Below, in pieces: positions 24,778-32,695 of a stretch of 64,000 bases of DNA. Positions within the stretch are counted from its first letter, which is position 1. Each line of letters begins with the position of its first letter. Under the pieces are notes generated by a model, which was not told where the DNA came from, searched no databases, and saw only the letters and a program-made list of their open reading frames with translations. The position numbers and the translations under genes were made by a program. Source of the DNA: an uncultured Clostridia bacterium (GTDB taxonomy: Bacteria; Bacillota; Clostridia; Christensenellales; Aristaeellaceae); the NCBI GenBank assembly GCA_934636105.1, contig CAKTZR010000009.1:41540-105539 (forward strand), written 5' to 3'.

Positions 24778-26270
24778 GCCTGCGCCACAACCTGTTCAAT
24801 CGCCTTCGCTGCGCCCTCGGTGAAGATAGCGTTCAGAGAAGCGGCGACGGAGGCTTCAAAGCCCGGAAGCTCGGCGGTCAGGTCGCTGCCCCAGAAATCG
24901 ACGTTGGTCAGCACGGCGTGCGCGATTTCCGCGGCCGGCTTGCCAGTCAGGCCCGCAAAGAAGTCGAGCACAAACTGATCGTCCGCGATGGGATATTCGT
25001 TGCCCGCGGCGCGGACGCCCACAAACGAGCCGTCTTCCTTCTTCTTGCCGCAGTAGAACGCGATGAACGCCGCCATGGAGAAGGTCAGAATCTTCGGCAG
25101 CTTGCCCGTGCGCTTCACATATTCCTTGATGGTCGGCAGCACACGCGCGCGGAACTTGCTCTGGCTGTTGAGCGCGATGGAGAGCAGCAGGTGACGGTTG
25201 AACGGGTTGGAGAAGCGCTCGAAGATCGCGGAAGCAAACGCTTCAAGGTCGTCCTTCGGCAGATCGAGGGTCGGCATGATCTCGTTAAAGAGCGCCTGGG
25301 ACATGTAGGAGCGCATGGTGTCGTCCGCCATGCAGTCGCCGACGATCTCGTGACCCGCCAGATACGCGCCGAGCACCATGGAGGTGTGCGCGCCGTTGAG
25401 CATGCGCACCTTGCGCAGCTTGTACGGGGAAACGTCCTGCGTGAAGACGACGTTGCAGCCAGCCTTCTTGAAGGGCAGCTCGTCCTCAATCCAGGCCGGG
25501 CCTTCGATGACCCACAGGCCGAACGGCTCGGCGGTATCGAGCATGTTGTCGCGATAGCCAAACTCCTCATAGAGCTTTTCGGCTTCGCCGCGCGGATAGC
25601 CGGTCACGATACGGTCCACCAGCGTGGAGCAGAAGACGTTTTCTTCCTTCAGCCAGGTCTTGAATTCCTCGGACAGGCCCCACTGCTCGGCGGTCTTCAT
25701 GCAGCATTCTTCCAGATTGCGGCCGTTGTAATCGATCAGCTCGCAGGGCAGGAGGATGAAGCCCGTGCCCTTCTTGCCGCCGAAAGCGGTGAAGCGCTCA
25801 TAGAGCAGGCGGGTCAGCTTGCCGGGATAGGAAGCCTGCGGCTTGTCGTCAAAGCTGTCCTTGCCGGTGTAGACGATGCCGGCCTCGGTGGTGTTGGAGA
25901 TGATGATGCGCATATCCGGGTTATGCGCCAGCGCCAGATAGCCCTCGAAATCCTCATACGGGGACAGGCCGCGCTTGACGCTCTGGATGATGCGCTCATC
26001 CTTGCTGGGCTTGCCGTCCACCTGACCGCGGAGAATCAGGGTATACAGGCCGTCCTGCTCGTTGAGCATGGAAACCATGCCGCGCTCGATGGGCTGCACG
26101 ATCACCACGCCGGCGTCCATGCCGGCCTTTTCGTTGGCCATATCGATCATCCAATCGCAGAAGGCGCGCAGGAAGCCGCCCTCACCGAACTGAATGACAC
26201 GCTCCGTCTTCGGCGCGACGCCGCGGGCCATTTTGACGGAAGAAAGGGTGGAAGCATTGAGCTGAACCAT
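24774..26270 (-). CDS. uxaB: tagaturonate reductase (altronate oxidoreductase)
   Basis: A 498-residue polyol-dehydrogenase-type enzyme. The NAD-binding start is VIQFGEGGFLRAFCDWMIDMAN, and the catalytic core includes KVRMLNGAHTSMVLGAYLAGHEIVGDCM (Lys and His of the long-chain mannitol dehydrogenase family). Tagaturonate-specific blocks such as LLPCELIDYNGRNLEEC favour UxaB over UxuB. It reduces D-tagaturonate to D-altronate with NADH. It is the first gene of the operon, with GGGAGG about 8 bases before the ATG and a promoter at 26348-26377. Confidence 0.93.
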   Translation of the reverse strand: MVQLNASTLSSVKMARGVAPKTERVIQFGEGGFLRAFCDWMIDMANEKAGMDAGVVIVQPIERGMVSMLNEQDGLYTLILRGQVDGKPSKDERIIQSVKRGLSPYEDFEGYLALAHNPDMRIIISNTTEAGIVYTGKDSFDDKPQASYPGKLTRLLYERFTAFGGKKGTGFILLPCELIDYNGRNLEECCMKTAEQWGLSEEFKTWLKEENVFCSTLVDRIVTGYPRGEAEKLYEEFGYRDNMLDTAEPFGLWVIEGPAWIEDELPFKKAGCNVVFTQDVSPYKLRKVRMLNGAHTSMVLGAYLAGHEIVGDCMADDTMRSYMSQALFNEIMPTLDLPKDDLEAFASAIFERFSNPFNRHLLLSIALNSQSKFRARVLPTIKEYVKRTGKLPKILTFSMAAFIAFYCGKKKEDGSFVGVRAAGNEYPIADDQFVLDFFAGLTGKPAAEIAHAVLTNVDFWGSDLTAELPGFEASVAASLNAIFTEGAAKAIEQVVAQA

Positions 26271-26347
26271 GGATAGAAACCTCCCAGATCATGATAGTCG
26301 TACAAAGTCGCCGGAGGGCATGGAAAAACCCTCGTTTAACTGGATAC

Positions 26348-26377
26348 AGTATAGCACCGTTTCCCAAAGTGCGTCAA
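26348..26377 (-). promoter_or_regulatory. promoter of hexuronate operon
   Basis: On the minus strand TTGACG (26372-26377), an 18-base spacer and TATACT (26348-26353). No regulator gene for the pathway is adjacent. Confidence 0.7.
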
Positions 26378-26522
26378 GATTTCTGGCAAAAGGAACCGTG
26401 AAGATTTGGGCAATGTGAATAGGTTGTCAGACGACCGGGCGAAAGTCCAGCGCTTTCGAATTTGTCCCGTTCGATTTGAGCGCTCAACGTGATAAAAAAC
26501 AGGCGAAGAAAAACGCGCGGCG

Positions 26523-26661
26523 TTGACGCGGAACGGGCAAAATGATAAACTGGGAAGGTAGAAAAAGGAAGGCGAGATGAGAAGCCCAGCAGTTTTTAAG
26601 AGCTGACTTCCGCCATTTTCGCCATGAAAAGGTTGATAAACCCCCGCAAAGATGCTACAAT
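26523..26661 (+). promoter_or_regulatory. secA upstream region: two promoters and a 9-codon leader frame
   Basis: The 26378-26735 interval holds no ordinary gene. Proximal promoter: TTGATA (26633-26638), 17 bases, TACAAT (26656-26661). A second possible promoter is TTGACG (26523-26528), 17 bases, TAAACT (26546-26551). Between them a tiny frame MRSPAVFKS (26577-26606) has AAGGAAGGCGAG just upstream. Translation of this peptide is speculative. Confidence 0.55.
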
Positions 26662-26735
26662 AATACAATGAGCGGCAATGTGGAGTTTTTCGTTCGGCGA
26701 AAGGCCAAATCCCGGCCGCGTATTGGAGGATAACA

Positions 26736-29501
26736 ATGGGCTTTTTCAGCAAATTATTCGACCCGTCCGCCGGGGAGATCAAACGCCTGAACAAAATTGT
26801 CGATAAGATCGATTCTTTTGAAGAAGCGCACAAGGCGCTGACCGACGAGCAGCTGCGCGGCAAGACCGTCGAATTCCGTGAGCGGCTCAAAAACGGCGAA
26901 ACGCTGGACGACCTGCTGCCGGAAGCGTATTCCGTCGTGCGCGAAGCGACCTGCCGCGTGACGGGCAAGCGCCAGTTCCGCGTGCAGATGCTCGGCGGCA
27001 TCGTGCTCCATCAGGGCCGCATCGCCGAGATGAAGACCGGCGAGGGCAAGACCCTGACGGCGACCATGCCGGCGTATCTCAACGCGCTCTCTGGCGAGGG
27101 CGTGCATGTCGTCACCGTCAACGACTATCTGGCTAAGTTCCAGGGCGAAGACGTGGGCCGCATTTTCCGCTTCCTCGGCATGACTGTGGGCGTGATCGTG
27201 CATGATCTGACGCAGGAAGAACGCAAGGCGGCTTATGCCTGCGACGTGACCTACGGCACGAACAACGAGATGGGTTTTGACTACCTGCGCGACAACATGG
27301 TGATCTATCAGAAGAACATGGTGCAGCGCGGTCATCACTTCGCCATCGTGGACGAGGTGGACTCCATCCTCATCGACGAAGCGCGCACGCCGCTGATTAT
27401 CTCCGGCGCGGGCGACAAGTCCACCGACCTGTATGAAAAGGCGGATCGCTTCGTCTGCACCCTGCAGAAGGGCGAAGAACCGGAGCAGGATCGCTGGGAG
27501 GAAAATCCGCTTTCCGACGAAGAACTTGCCGCGATGCGCAAGGATTACGTCATCGACGAAAAGAAAAAGACCTGCAACCTCTCCGAAGCGGGCGTGCGCA
27601 AGGCCGAGCGCTGGTTCGGCGTGGAAAACCTTTCCGATATTGCCAACAACGAGCTGCTGCATCACATTAACGCCGCGCTGCGCGCGCACGCCTTGATGAA
27701 GCGCGACGTGGATTACGTCGTGCAGAACGATGAAGTTGTCATCGTTGACGAATTCACCGGCCGTCTGATGGTCGGCCGCCGTTACAGCGACGGTCTGCAT
27801 CAGGCCATCGAGGCGAAGGAACACGTGAAGGTGCAGCGTGAGAGCAAGACGCTGGCCACCATCACCTTCCAGAATTATTTCCGCATGTACAGCAAGCTCT
27901 CCGGCATGACCGGCACGGCCAAGACGGAGGAAGAAGAGTTCAAGGGCATTTACAAGCTCGACGTGGTGCAGATTCCGACCAACCGTCCGATGATCCGCAA
28001 GGATATGAACGACCTGGTCTACCGCACGCAGAAGGGCAAGTTCAGCCAGGTCATTGAGGAGATTGAGCGCCGCCACAAGACGGGTCAGCCGATTCTGGTC
28101 GGCACGGTTTCCGTCGAGGTCAGCGAAATGCTCTCCAAGATGCTGCGCATGCGCGGCATCGAGCACGTCGTGCTGAACGCGAAGTATCACGCCCGCGAGG
28201 CAGAGATTGTCGCGCAGGCCGGCCACTTCGGCGCGGTCACCATCGCCACGAACATGGCGGGCCGCGGCACGGATATCCTGCTGGGCGGCAACCCGGAGTT
28301 CCTCGCCCGCCGCGCGATGAAGCAGAAGGGTTACGAGGACAATGTGATCGAGGAAGCGACCGGCTTCAACGAGAACGTCAGCGAAGAAGTGCTCGCCGCG
28401 CGCGTGATTTACAAGCAGCTCTATACCGAGTTCAAGAAGCAGACGGACGCGGAGCATGACCGCGTGATTGCCGTCGGAGGCCTGCACATCATCGGCACGG
28501 AGCGCCACGAGTCCCGCCGTATTGACAACCAGCTGCGCGGCCGCGCGGGCCGTCAGGGCGACCCCGGCTCCTCCCAGTTCTTCCTCTCCATGCAGGACGA
28601 TCTGATGCGCCTGTTCGGCAGCGAGCGCGTCAGCGGCCTGATCGAGAAAATGGGTCTGGCTGAGGACGAGCCGATCGAAGCGAAGATGCTCACCGGGCAG
28701 ATTGAGAACGCCCAGAAGCGTATTGAAGCGCGCAACTACGAAATCCGTAAGAACGTGCTTCAGTATGACGACGTGATGAATGAGCAGCGCAAGGAAATCT
28801 ACGAGCAGCGCAAGCAGGTGCTCGAGGGCCGCGACATGCACGAAACCATCGTCAAGATGGCGGACAAGCTCATCGAGGAAGCGGTTGCGACCTATTGCGG
28901 CAACGGCGACGATTACACCGATTGGGACCTTGAGGGACTGACGCAGTATCTGGAGCGTCTGTGCATCCGCATCGGCTTCTTCAAGGCGCATGAGGAAGCT
29001 TTCAAGACCATCGACAAGGATGAACTGATCGCCAAGCTCAAGCAGGAAGCGCGCGATTTCTACGCCCTGCGCGAGAAGGGCTTCGAGCTGATCCATATCG
29101 ATACGCGTGAGCTGGAGCGCGTCGTGCTCCTCTCCTGCGTGGATCGCCGCTGGATGGATCACATCGACGCGATGGATCAGCTGCGCGACGGCATCGGCCT
29201 GCGCGCTTACGGCAACAAGAACCCCGTCACCGAATATCAGATTGAAGGCTATGACATGTTCGACGAGATGGTTCACTTCATCCGCGAGGATACCGTCCGC
29301 CGTATGTATCAGGCGCGCATCAATATCCAGCAGCAGCGCAAGGAAGTCGCCGAGCCGAAGGAAACCAACCTCGAGCAGGCAAAGGCGGCGGGCGGCCCCT
29401 CCGGCCCGAAGCACGTGCAGAAGCAGGTCGGCCGCAACGATCCCTGCCCCTGCGGAAGCGGCAAGAAGTATAAGAACTGCTGCGGAAAAGATAAGGAATA
29501 A
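26736..29501 (+). CDS. secA: preprotein translocase ATPase SecA
   Basis: A 921-residue motor of the Sec pathway that drives unfolded preproteins through SecYEG. It has N-terminal GFFSKLFDPSAGEIKRL, Walker A MKTGEGKTLTA, DEAD-type VDEVDSILIDEARTPLIIS, and the preprotein crosslinking region. The second helicase half has TNMAGRGTDILLGGNP and RGRAGRQGDPGSSQFFLS. The C-terminal SEC-C zinc motif is DPCPCGSGKKYKNCC. It is longer than B. subtilis SecA (841) and has a complete linker domain. The site GGAGGATAACA precedes the ATG. prfB follows 85 bases later on the same strand. Confidence 0.98.
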   Translation: MGFFSKLFDPSAGEIKRLNKIVDKIDSFEEAHKALTDEQLRGKTVEFRERLKNGETLDDLLPEAYSVVREATCRVTGKRQFRVQMLGGIVLHQGRIAEMKTGEGKTLTATMPAYLNALSGEGVHVVTVNDYLAKFQGEDVGRIFRFLGMTVGVIVHDLTQEERKAAYACDVTYGTNNEMGFDYLRDNMVIYQKNMVQRGHHFAIVDEVDSILIDEARTPLIISGAGDKSTDLYEKADRFVCTLQKGEEPEQDRWEENPLSDEELAAMRKDYVIDEKKKTCNLSEAGVRKAERWFGVENLSDIANNELLHHINAALRAHALMKRDVDYVVQNDEVVIVDEFTGRLMVGRRYSDGLHQAIEAKEHVKVQRESKTLATITFQNYFRMYSKLSGMTGTAKTEEEEFKGIYKLDVVQIPTNRPMIRKDMNDLVYRTQKGKFSQVIEEIERRHKTGQPILVGTVSVEVSEMLSKMLRMRGIEHVVLNAKYHAREAEIVAQAGHFGAVTIATNMAGRGTDILLGGNPEFLARRAMKQKGYEDNVIEEATGFNENVSEEVLAARVIYKQLYTEFKKQTDAEHDRVIAVGGLHIIGTERHESRRIDNQLRGRAGRQGDPGSSQFFLSMQDDLMRLFGSERVSGLIEKMGLAEDEPIEAKMLTGQIENAQKRIEARNYEIRKNVLQYDDVMNEQRKEIYEQRKQVLEGRDMHETIVKMADKLIEEAVATYCGNGDDYTDWDLEGLTQYLERLCIRIGFFKAHEEAFKTIDKDELIAKLKQEARDFYALREKGFELIHIDTRELERVVLLSCVDRRWMDHIDAMDQLRDGIGLRAYGNKNPVTEYQIEGYDMFDEMVHFIREDTVRRMYQARINIQQQRKEVAEPKETNLEQAKAAGGPSGPKHVQKQVGRNDPCPCGSGKKYKNCCGKDKE

Positions 29502-29526
29502 ATCCTTGTTTTTCGCGAAATAAACC

Positions 29527-29552
29527 CTTCCACCGTCCGCAGACGGTGGAAG
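29527..29552 (+). other. hairpin between secA and prfB
   Basis: A perfect 11-bp stem CTTCCACCGTC / GACGGTGGAAG with a CGCA loop and no T tract. It is more likely an mRNA stability or processing element than a terminator. Confidence 0.55.
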
Positions 29553-29586
29553 AGTGAATGACCAGAATAAAAGGATGTGAATCAAC

Positions 29587-30688
29587 GTGATCGAACTGGA
29601 TCTCTATCGCCAGCAGATGGCACAAATCCGCGAAAGCATTGTTGAGGCAGGTGAGTCACTTTAACGTCGCCGGCTTGAAGGAGCAGCTGCTTGAGCTGCA
29701 CGAGACGATGAACGAGCCGGATTTCTGGAACGACCTCAAGCGTTCAACCGAGGTCAGCCGGAAGGTGCGCATCACCGAAAATAAGGTGGAGCATTATGAA
29801 AAGCTCTGCCAGCGCGCCGACGATGTGGATACCACCATGGAACTCGCCGAGGAGATGCAGGATACCGACCTGCTGGCCGAGGCGGGCGAGGAAATCAAAA
29901 AGCTGCAAAGCGACCTCGAAGAACTGCGCCTTGAAAGCCTGCTGCGCGGCGATTACGACAGCAATAATTGCTATCTCTCGCTGCACGCGGGCGCAGGCGG
30001 AACCGAGGCGCAGGATTGGACGCTCATGCTCTACCGCATGTACACCCGTTACTGCGAGCGCCACGGCTTTACCGTCAAACTCATCGATATGCTCGACGGC
30101 GACGAGGCGGGCCTCAAGTCCGTGACCTTTGAAGTGGACGGCGAAAACGCATACGGCTTCCTGCGCAGCGAAAAGGGCGTGCATCGCCTGGTGCGCATCA
30201 GCCCGTTCGACTCCAACGCGCGCCGCCAGACGAGCTTCTCTTCGCTGGATGTTTCGCCGATCATCGACGATGACGACAACGAAATCGAAATCGATATGAA
30301 GGACGTCCGCGTGGATACCTACCACGCCAGCGGCGCAGGCGGACAGAACGTCAACAAGACCAGCTCCGCCGTGCGTATGACGCACTTCCCGACGGGCATT
30401 GTCGTCTCCTCCCAGACGAGCCGCGACCAGGTGCATAACCGTGAAAACTGTATGCGCATGCTGCGCGCAAAGCTCGTCGAGCTGCGCGAGCGCGAGCGCG
30501 AGGAAAAAATGGCCGACATCAAGGGCGAAATGAAGAAGATCGAATGGGGCAGCCAGATCCGCTCCTACGTCTTCCATCCGTATTCGCTGGTGAAGGATCA
30601 TCGCACCGGGTATGAGACGAGCAACGTTGACGCCGTGATGGACGGCGAACTGGACGGTTTTATCACCGCGTATCTGCAAATGCAGTAA
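29587..30688 (+). CDS. prfB: peptide chain release factor 2 (programmed +1 frameshift)
   Basis: The short upstream frame starts at GTG 29587 and runs 25 codons (VIELDLYRQQMAQIRES...) to CTT TAA C at 29659-29665. A +1 shift over the T at 29662 continues into the main frame (NVAGLKEQLLELHETMNEPDFW), giving about 366 residues, normal for RF2. The domain for codon recognition has the tripeptide SPF (RISPFDSNARRQTSF) that marks RF2 (UGA/UAA); the catalytic GGQ is in SGAGGQNVNK. The frameshift stop is UAA rather than the usual UGA. A terminator follows. Confidence 0.96.
29649..29665 (+). promoter_or_regulatory. RF2 autoregulatory frameshift site
   Basis: AGGTGAG, three bases (TCA), then CTT TAA C. 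An internal Shine-Dalgarno-like sequence at the same distance from CTT as in E. coli prfB, with the slippery CTTT. The stop is TAA (29662-29664) in place of TGA. Confidence 0.9.
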
Positions 30689-30692
30689 TTCA

Positions 30693-30719
30693 GGGGCGGG
30701 CGGATTCGCCCGCCCTTTT
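30693..30719 (+). terminator. terminator after prfB
   Basis: GGGCGGGC / GCCCGCCC stem with a 6-base loop followed by TTTTGGTTTT. Confidence 0.85.
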
Positions 30720-30727
30720 GGTTTTGA

Positions 30728-31483
30728 ATGATGAAAAAACAAACATGGATCGTCGGCCTGCTGGCCGCCTTCACCGTTATCCTTGCCGCCGTCGGTTCGC
30801 TCTGCGGCGCAGTCTATCACGAGGCGATATCCCCCGAACTTTACGGCGCAAAATCCCGCGCGGCGGTTGCGCAGGCACATGACGTGAGCGACGAGGACGC
30901 TGTGACGGCGTATATCGGCATGGATGCGGCGCGGCAGAGCGAAGCAGCGAAGCTCATCGCGCTGTATATGGAATTGGGCGGCGAAGATACGCCGCTGGCC
31001 GTGGACGAGCTGAATGAAAAGGAAATCAGCCACATGAACGATGTCCGTCGGCTGATTCAGCTGTGCAAAACGGTTCGGACGGCCTGCATCTCGTTGGCGG
31101 CCGGGTTGGCCGTGGCGGCTGCATGGGTCGGCGCAGGGCTGAAAAAGCGCCACCGCCCGGTCGTCATCGGCGCGGTCTGCGGGGCCTGCGTGCTGGCGCT
31201 TGGCGCATTCGCGTTCATCGGGCTGATGGATGCGAACGGGTTTGAGACGATGTTCGTCGGCCTGCATAAGCTGATTTTTACCAACGACAACTGGCTGCTC
31301 AACCCTGCGACGGATGTTCTGATTCGAATGATGCCGCAGAATTTGTTTGAAACGGCGCTTGCCGACGTGCTCGGGCAGTTTGCGCGGGCGCTGGTGCTGT
31401 CGCTCGTGCTGCTGGCGGCGGCGTATGCCGTCGTTTCCGGCATGGTGAAGCGGCAGCTGACACAGACGGAGGAAAAACCATGA
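30728..31483 (+). CDS. TIGR01906/DUF1461 integral membrane protein
   Basis: A 251-residue membrane protein: N-terminal helix (VGLLAAFTVILAAVGSLCGAVYH), an extracytoplasmic region with the conserved ELNEKEISHMNDVRRLIQ, two central helices, the conserved loop LHKLIFTNDNWLLNPATDVLIRMMPQNLF, and a last helix. The two conserved segments match the TIGR01906/DUF1461 family, found in Firmicutes and of unknown function. Its last four bases overlap the tsaD start (ATGA), so the two are coupled. It begins 40 bases after prfB, beyond a terminator. Confidence 0.82.
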   Translation: MMKKQTWIVGLLAAFTVILAAVGSLCGAVYHEAISPELYGAKSRAAVAQAHDVSDEDAVTAYIGMDAARQSEAAKLIALYMELGGEDTPLAVDELNEKEISHMNDVRRLIQLCKTVRTACISLAAGLAVAAAWVGAGLKKRHRPVVIGAVCGACVLALGAFAFIGLMDANGFETMFVGLHKLIFTNDNWLLNPATDVLIRMMPQNLFETALADVLGQFARALVLSLVLLAAAYAVVSGMVKRQLTQTEEKP

Positions 31484-32538
31484 ACTATGAACAAAGGGCC
31501 AAAGCGCAGACCGAACGCCTGATGGCGGAAGGCCACGCGACGATTTTGGCGATTGAATCCAGCTGCGACGAAACGGCCGCCGCGATTGTGCGCGACGGGC
31601 GGCAGGTGATTTCCTCCGTGATTTCTTCGCAGATTCCGCTGCACGCGATGTATGGCGGCGTTGTGCCGGAAATCGCGTCGCGCGCGCATGTGGAAAGCGT
31701 CGATCCCGTGGTGGACGAGGCGCTCAAAAAGGCGGGCATGACGCTTGCCGACGTGGACGCGGTGGCCGTGACCTACGGCCCGGGGCTGGTGGGCGCGCTG
31801 CTCATCGGCGTTTCGGCGGCCAAGGCGCTGGCCTACGCGGCGGATAAGCCGCTGATTCCGGTGAACCACATCGAAGGGCATGTGAGCGCAAACTATGTGG
31901 CGCATCCCGATTTGGTGCCGCCATTCGTGTGTCTGGTGGCTTCCGGCGGACACAGCCACATCGTCCGCGTGGAGGATTACGGCGCATATACCCTGCTGGG
32001 GCAGACAATGGACGACGCGGCGGGCGAAGCCTTTGACAAGGCGGCGCGCGTGCTGGGCCTGCCGTATCCGGGCGGGCCGCTGCTGGATAAATTGAGCCGG
32101 GAGGGCAACCCACACGCGCTGAAACTGCCGCATGTGCAGACCCCGGGGCGCTATGATTACAGCTTTTCGGGCCTGAAAACGGCGCTCATCAACACGGTGC
32201 ACAAGCTGCGACAGAACGGGCAGGACGTGCCCGCCGCGGATATTGCCGCCAGCTTCCAGCATGCGGCGGTAGAGCTTTTGAGCGACAAGGCGATGCTGGC
32301 CGCGGTGGAGACGGGCGCGAAAACCGTCGCTTTGGCGGGCGGTGTGGCGAGCAACAGCGGTCTGCGCAACACGATGAACGACAAATGCCAAAAGGCGGGC
32401 ATTCGTTTGGTGATGCCGCCGCCGATTCTCTGCACGGACAACGCGGCGATGATCGGCAGCGCGGCGTTCTATCGGCTGATGCGCGGCGAAATCGCGGGAC
32501 TGGATTTGAACGCCTGTCCGTCGCTGAGGTTGGTCTAA
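31480..32538 (+). CDS. tsaD: tRNA threonylcarbamoyladenosine transferase TsaD
   Basis: A 352-residue Kae1/TsaD enzyme. Conserved blocks are ILAIESSCDETAAAIV, GGVVPEIASRAHVE, VTYGPGLVGALLIGVSAAKAL, NHIEGHVSANY (metal-binding His pair), LVASGGHSHIV, DDAAGEAFDKAARVLGLPYPGG and AGGVASNSGLR. With TsaB, TsaC and TsaE it makes the t6A37 modification of ANN-decoding tRNAs. The N-terminus has about 20 extra residues before the usual start (MNYEQRAKAQTERLMAEGHA), but the ATG is fixed by the 4-base overlap with the upstream gene. Confidence 0.95.
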   Translation: MNYEQRAKAQTERLMAEGHATILAIESSCDETAAAIVRDGRQVISSVISSQIPLHAMYGGVVPEIASRAHVESVDPVVDEALKKAGMTLADVDAVAVTYGPGLVGALLIGVSAAKALAYAADKPLIPVNHIEGHVSANYVAHPDLVPPFVCLVASGGHSHIVRVEDYGAYTLLGQTMDDAAGEAFDKAARVLGLPYPGGPLLDKLSREGNPHALKLPHVQTPGRYDYSFSGLKTALINTVHKLRQNGQDVPAADIAASFQHAAVELLSDKAMLAAVETGAKTVALAGGVASNSGLRNTMNDKCQKAGIRLVMPPPILCTDNAAMIGSAAFYRLMRGEIAGLDLNACPSLRLV

Positions 32539-32547
32539 GGAGAGACG

Positions 32548-32690
32548 TTGGGGCGCCGCCCCAAACCCTGCCAAGAACCTGAGGTTCTTGGATTTCCCTC
32601 TTTTCGTGCATTGCAAAGCAATGCACGATAGTGGAAGGTCAAGGGAACTCAGTTCCCTTGCGGGGTTTGGGACAGCGCCCCAATTTTTTT
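32548..32690. repeat. cloverleaf-like palindromic repeat with poly-T end
   Basis: The outer arms TTGGGGCG (32548-32555) / CGCCCCAA (32676-32683) and CCAAACCC (32561-32568) / GGGTTTGG (32663-32670) enclose three perfect hairpins: CCAAGAACC/GGTTCTTGG (32571-32591), CGTGCATTGC/GCAATGCACG (32605-32627) and AAGGGAACT/AGTTCCCTT (32641-32659). Seven T follow, so it may also terminate tsaD. It lies between convergent genes and has no open frame. Confidence 0.85.
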
Positions 32691-32695
32691 ACTTA

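Noticed and set aside
26754..29585. Very long open frame on the minus strand opposite secA (over 900 codons)
   Set aside because: It mirrors the real SecA frame; GC-rich third positions keep the antisense frame open. It is His/Leu/Ala-rich without domains and has no site or promoter.
29639..30688. RF2 starting at an internal codon in the main frame
   Set aside because: That start lacks a ribosome-binding site and the upstream 25-codon frame with the recoding signal is intact.
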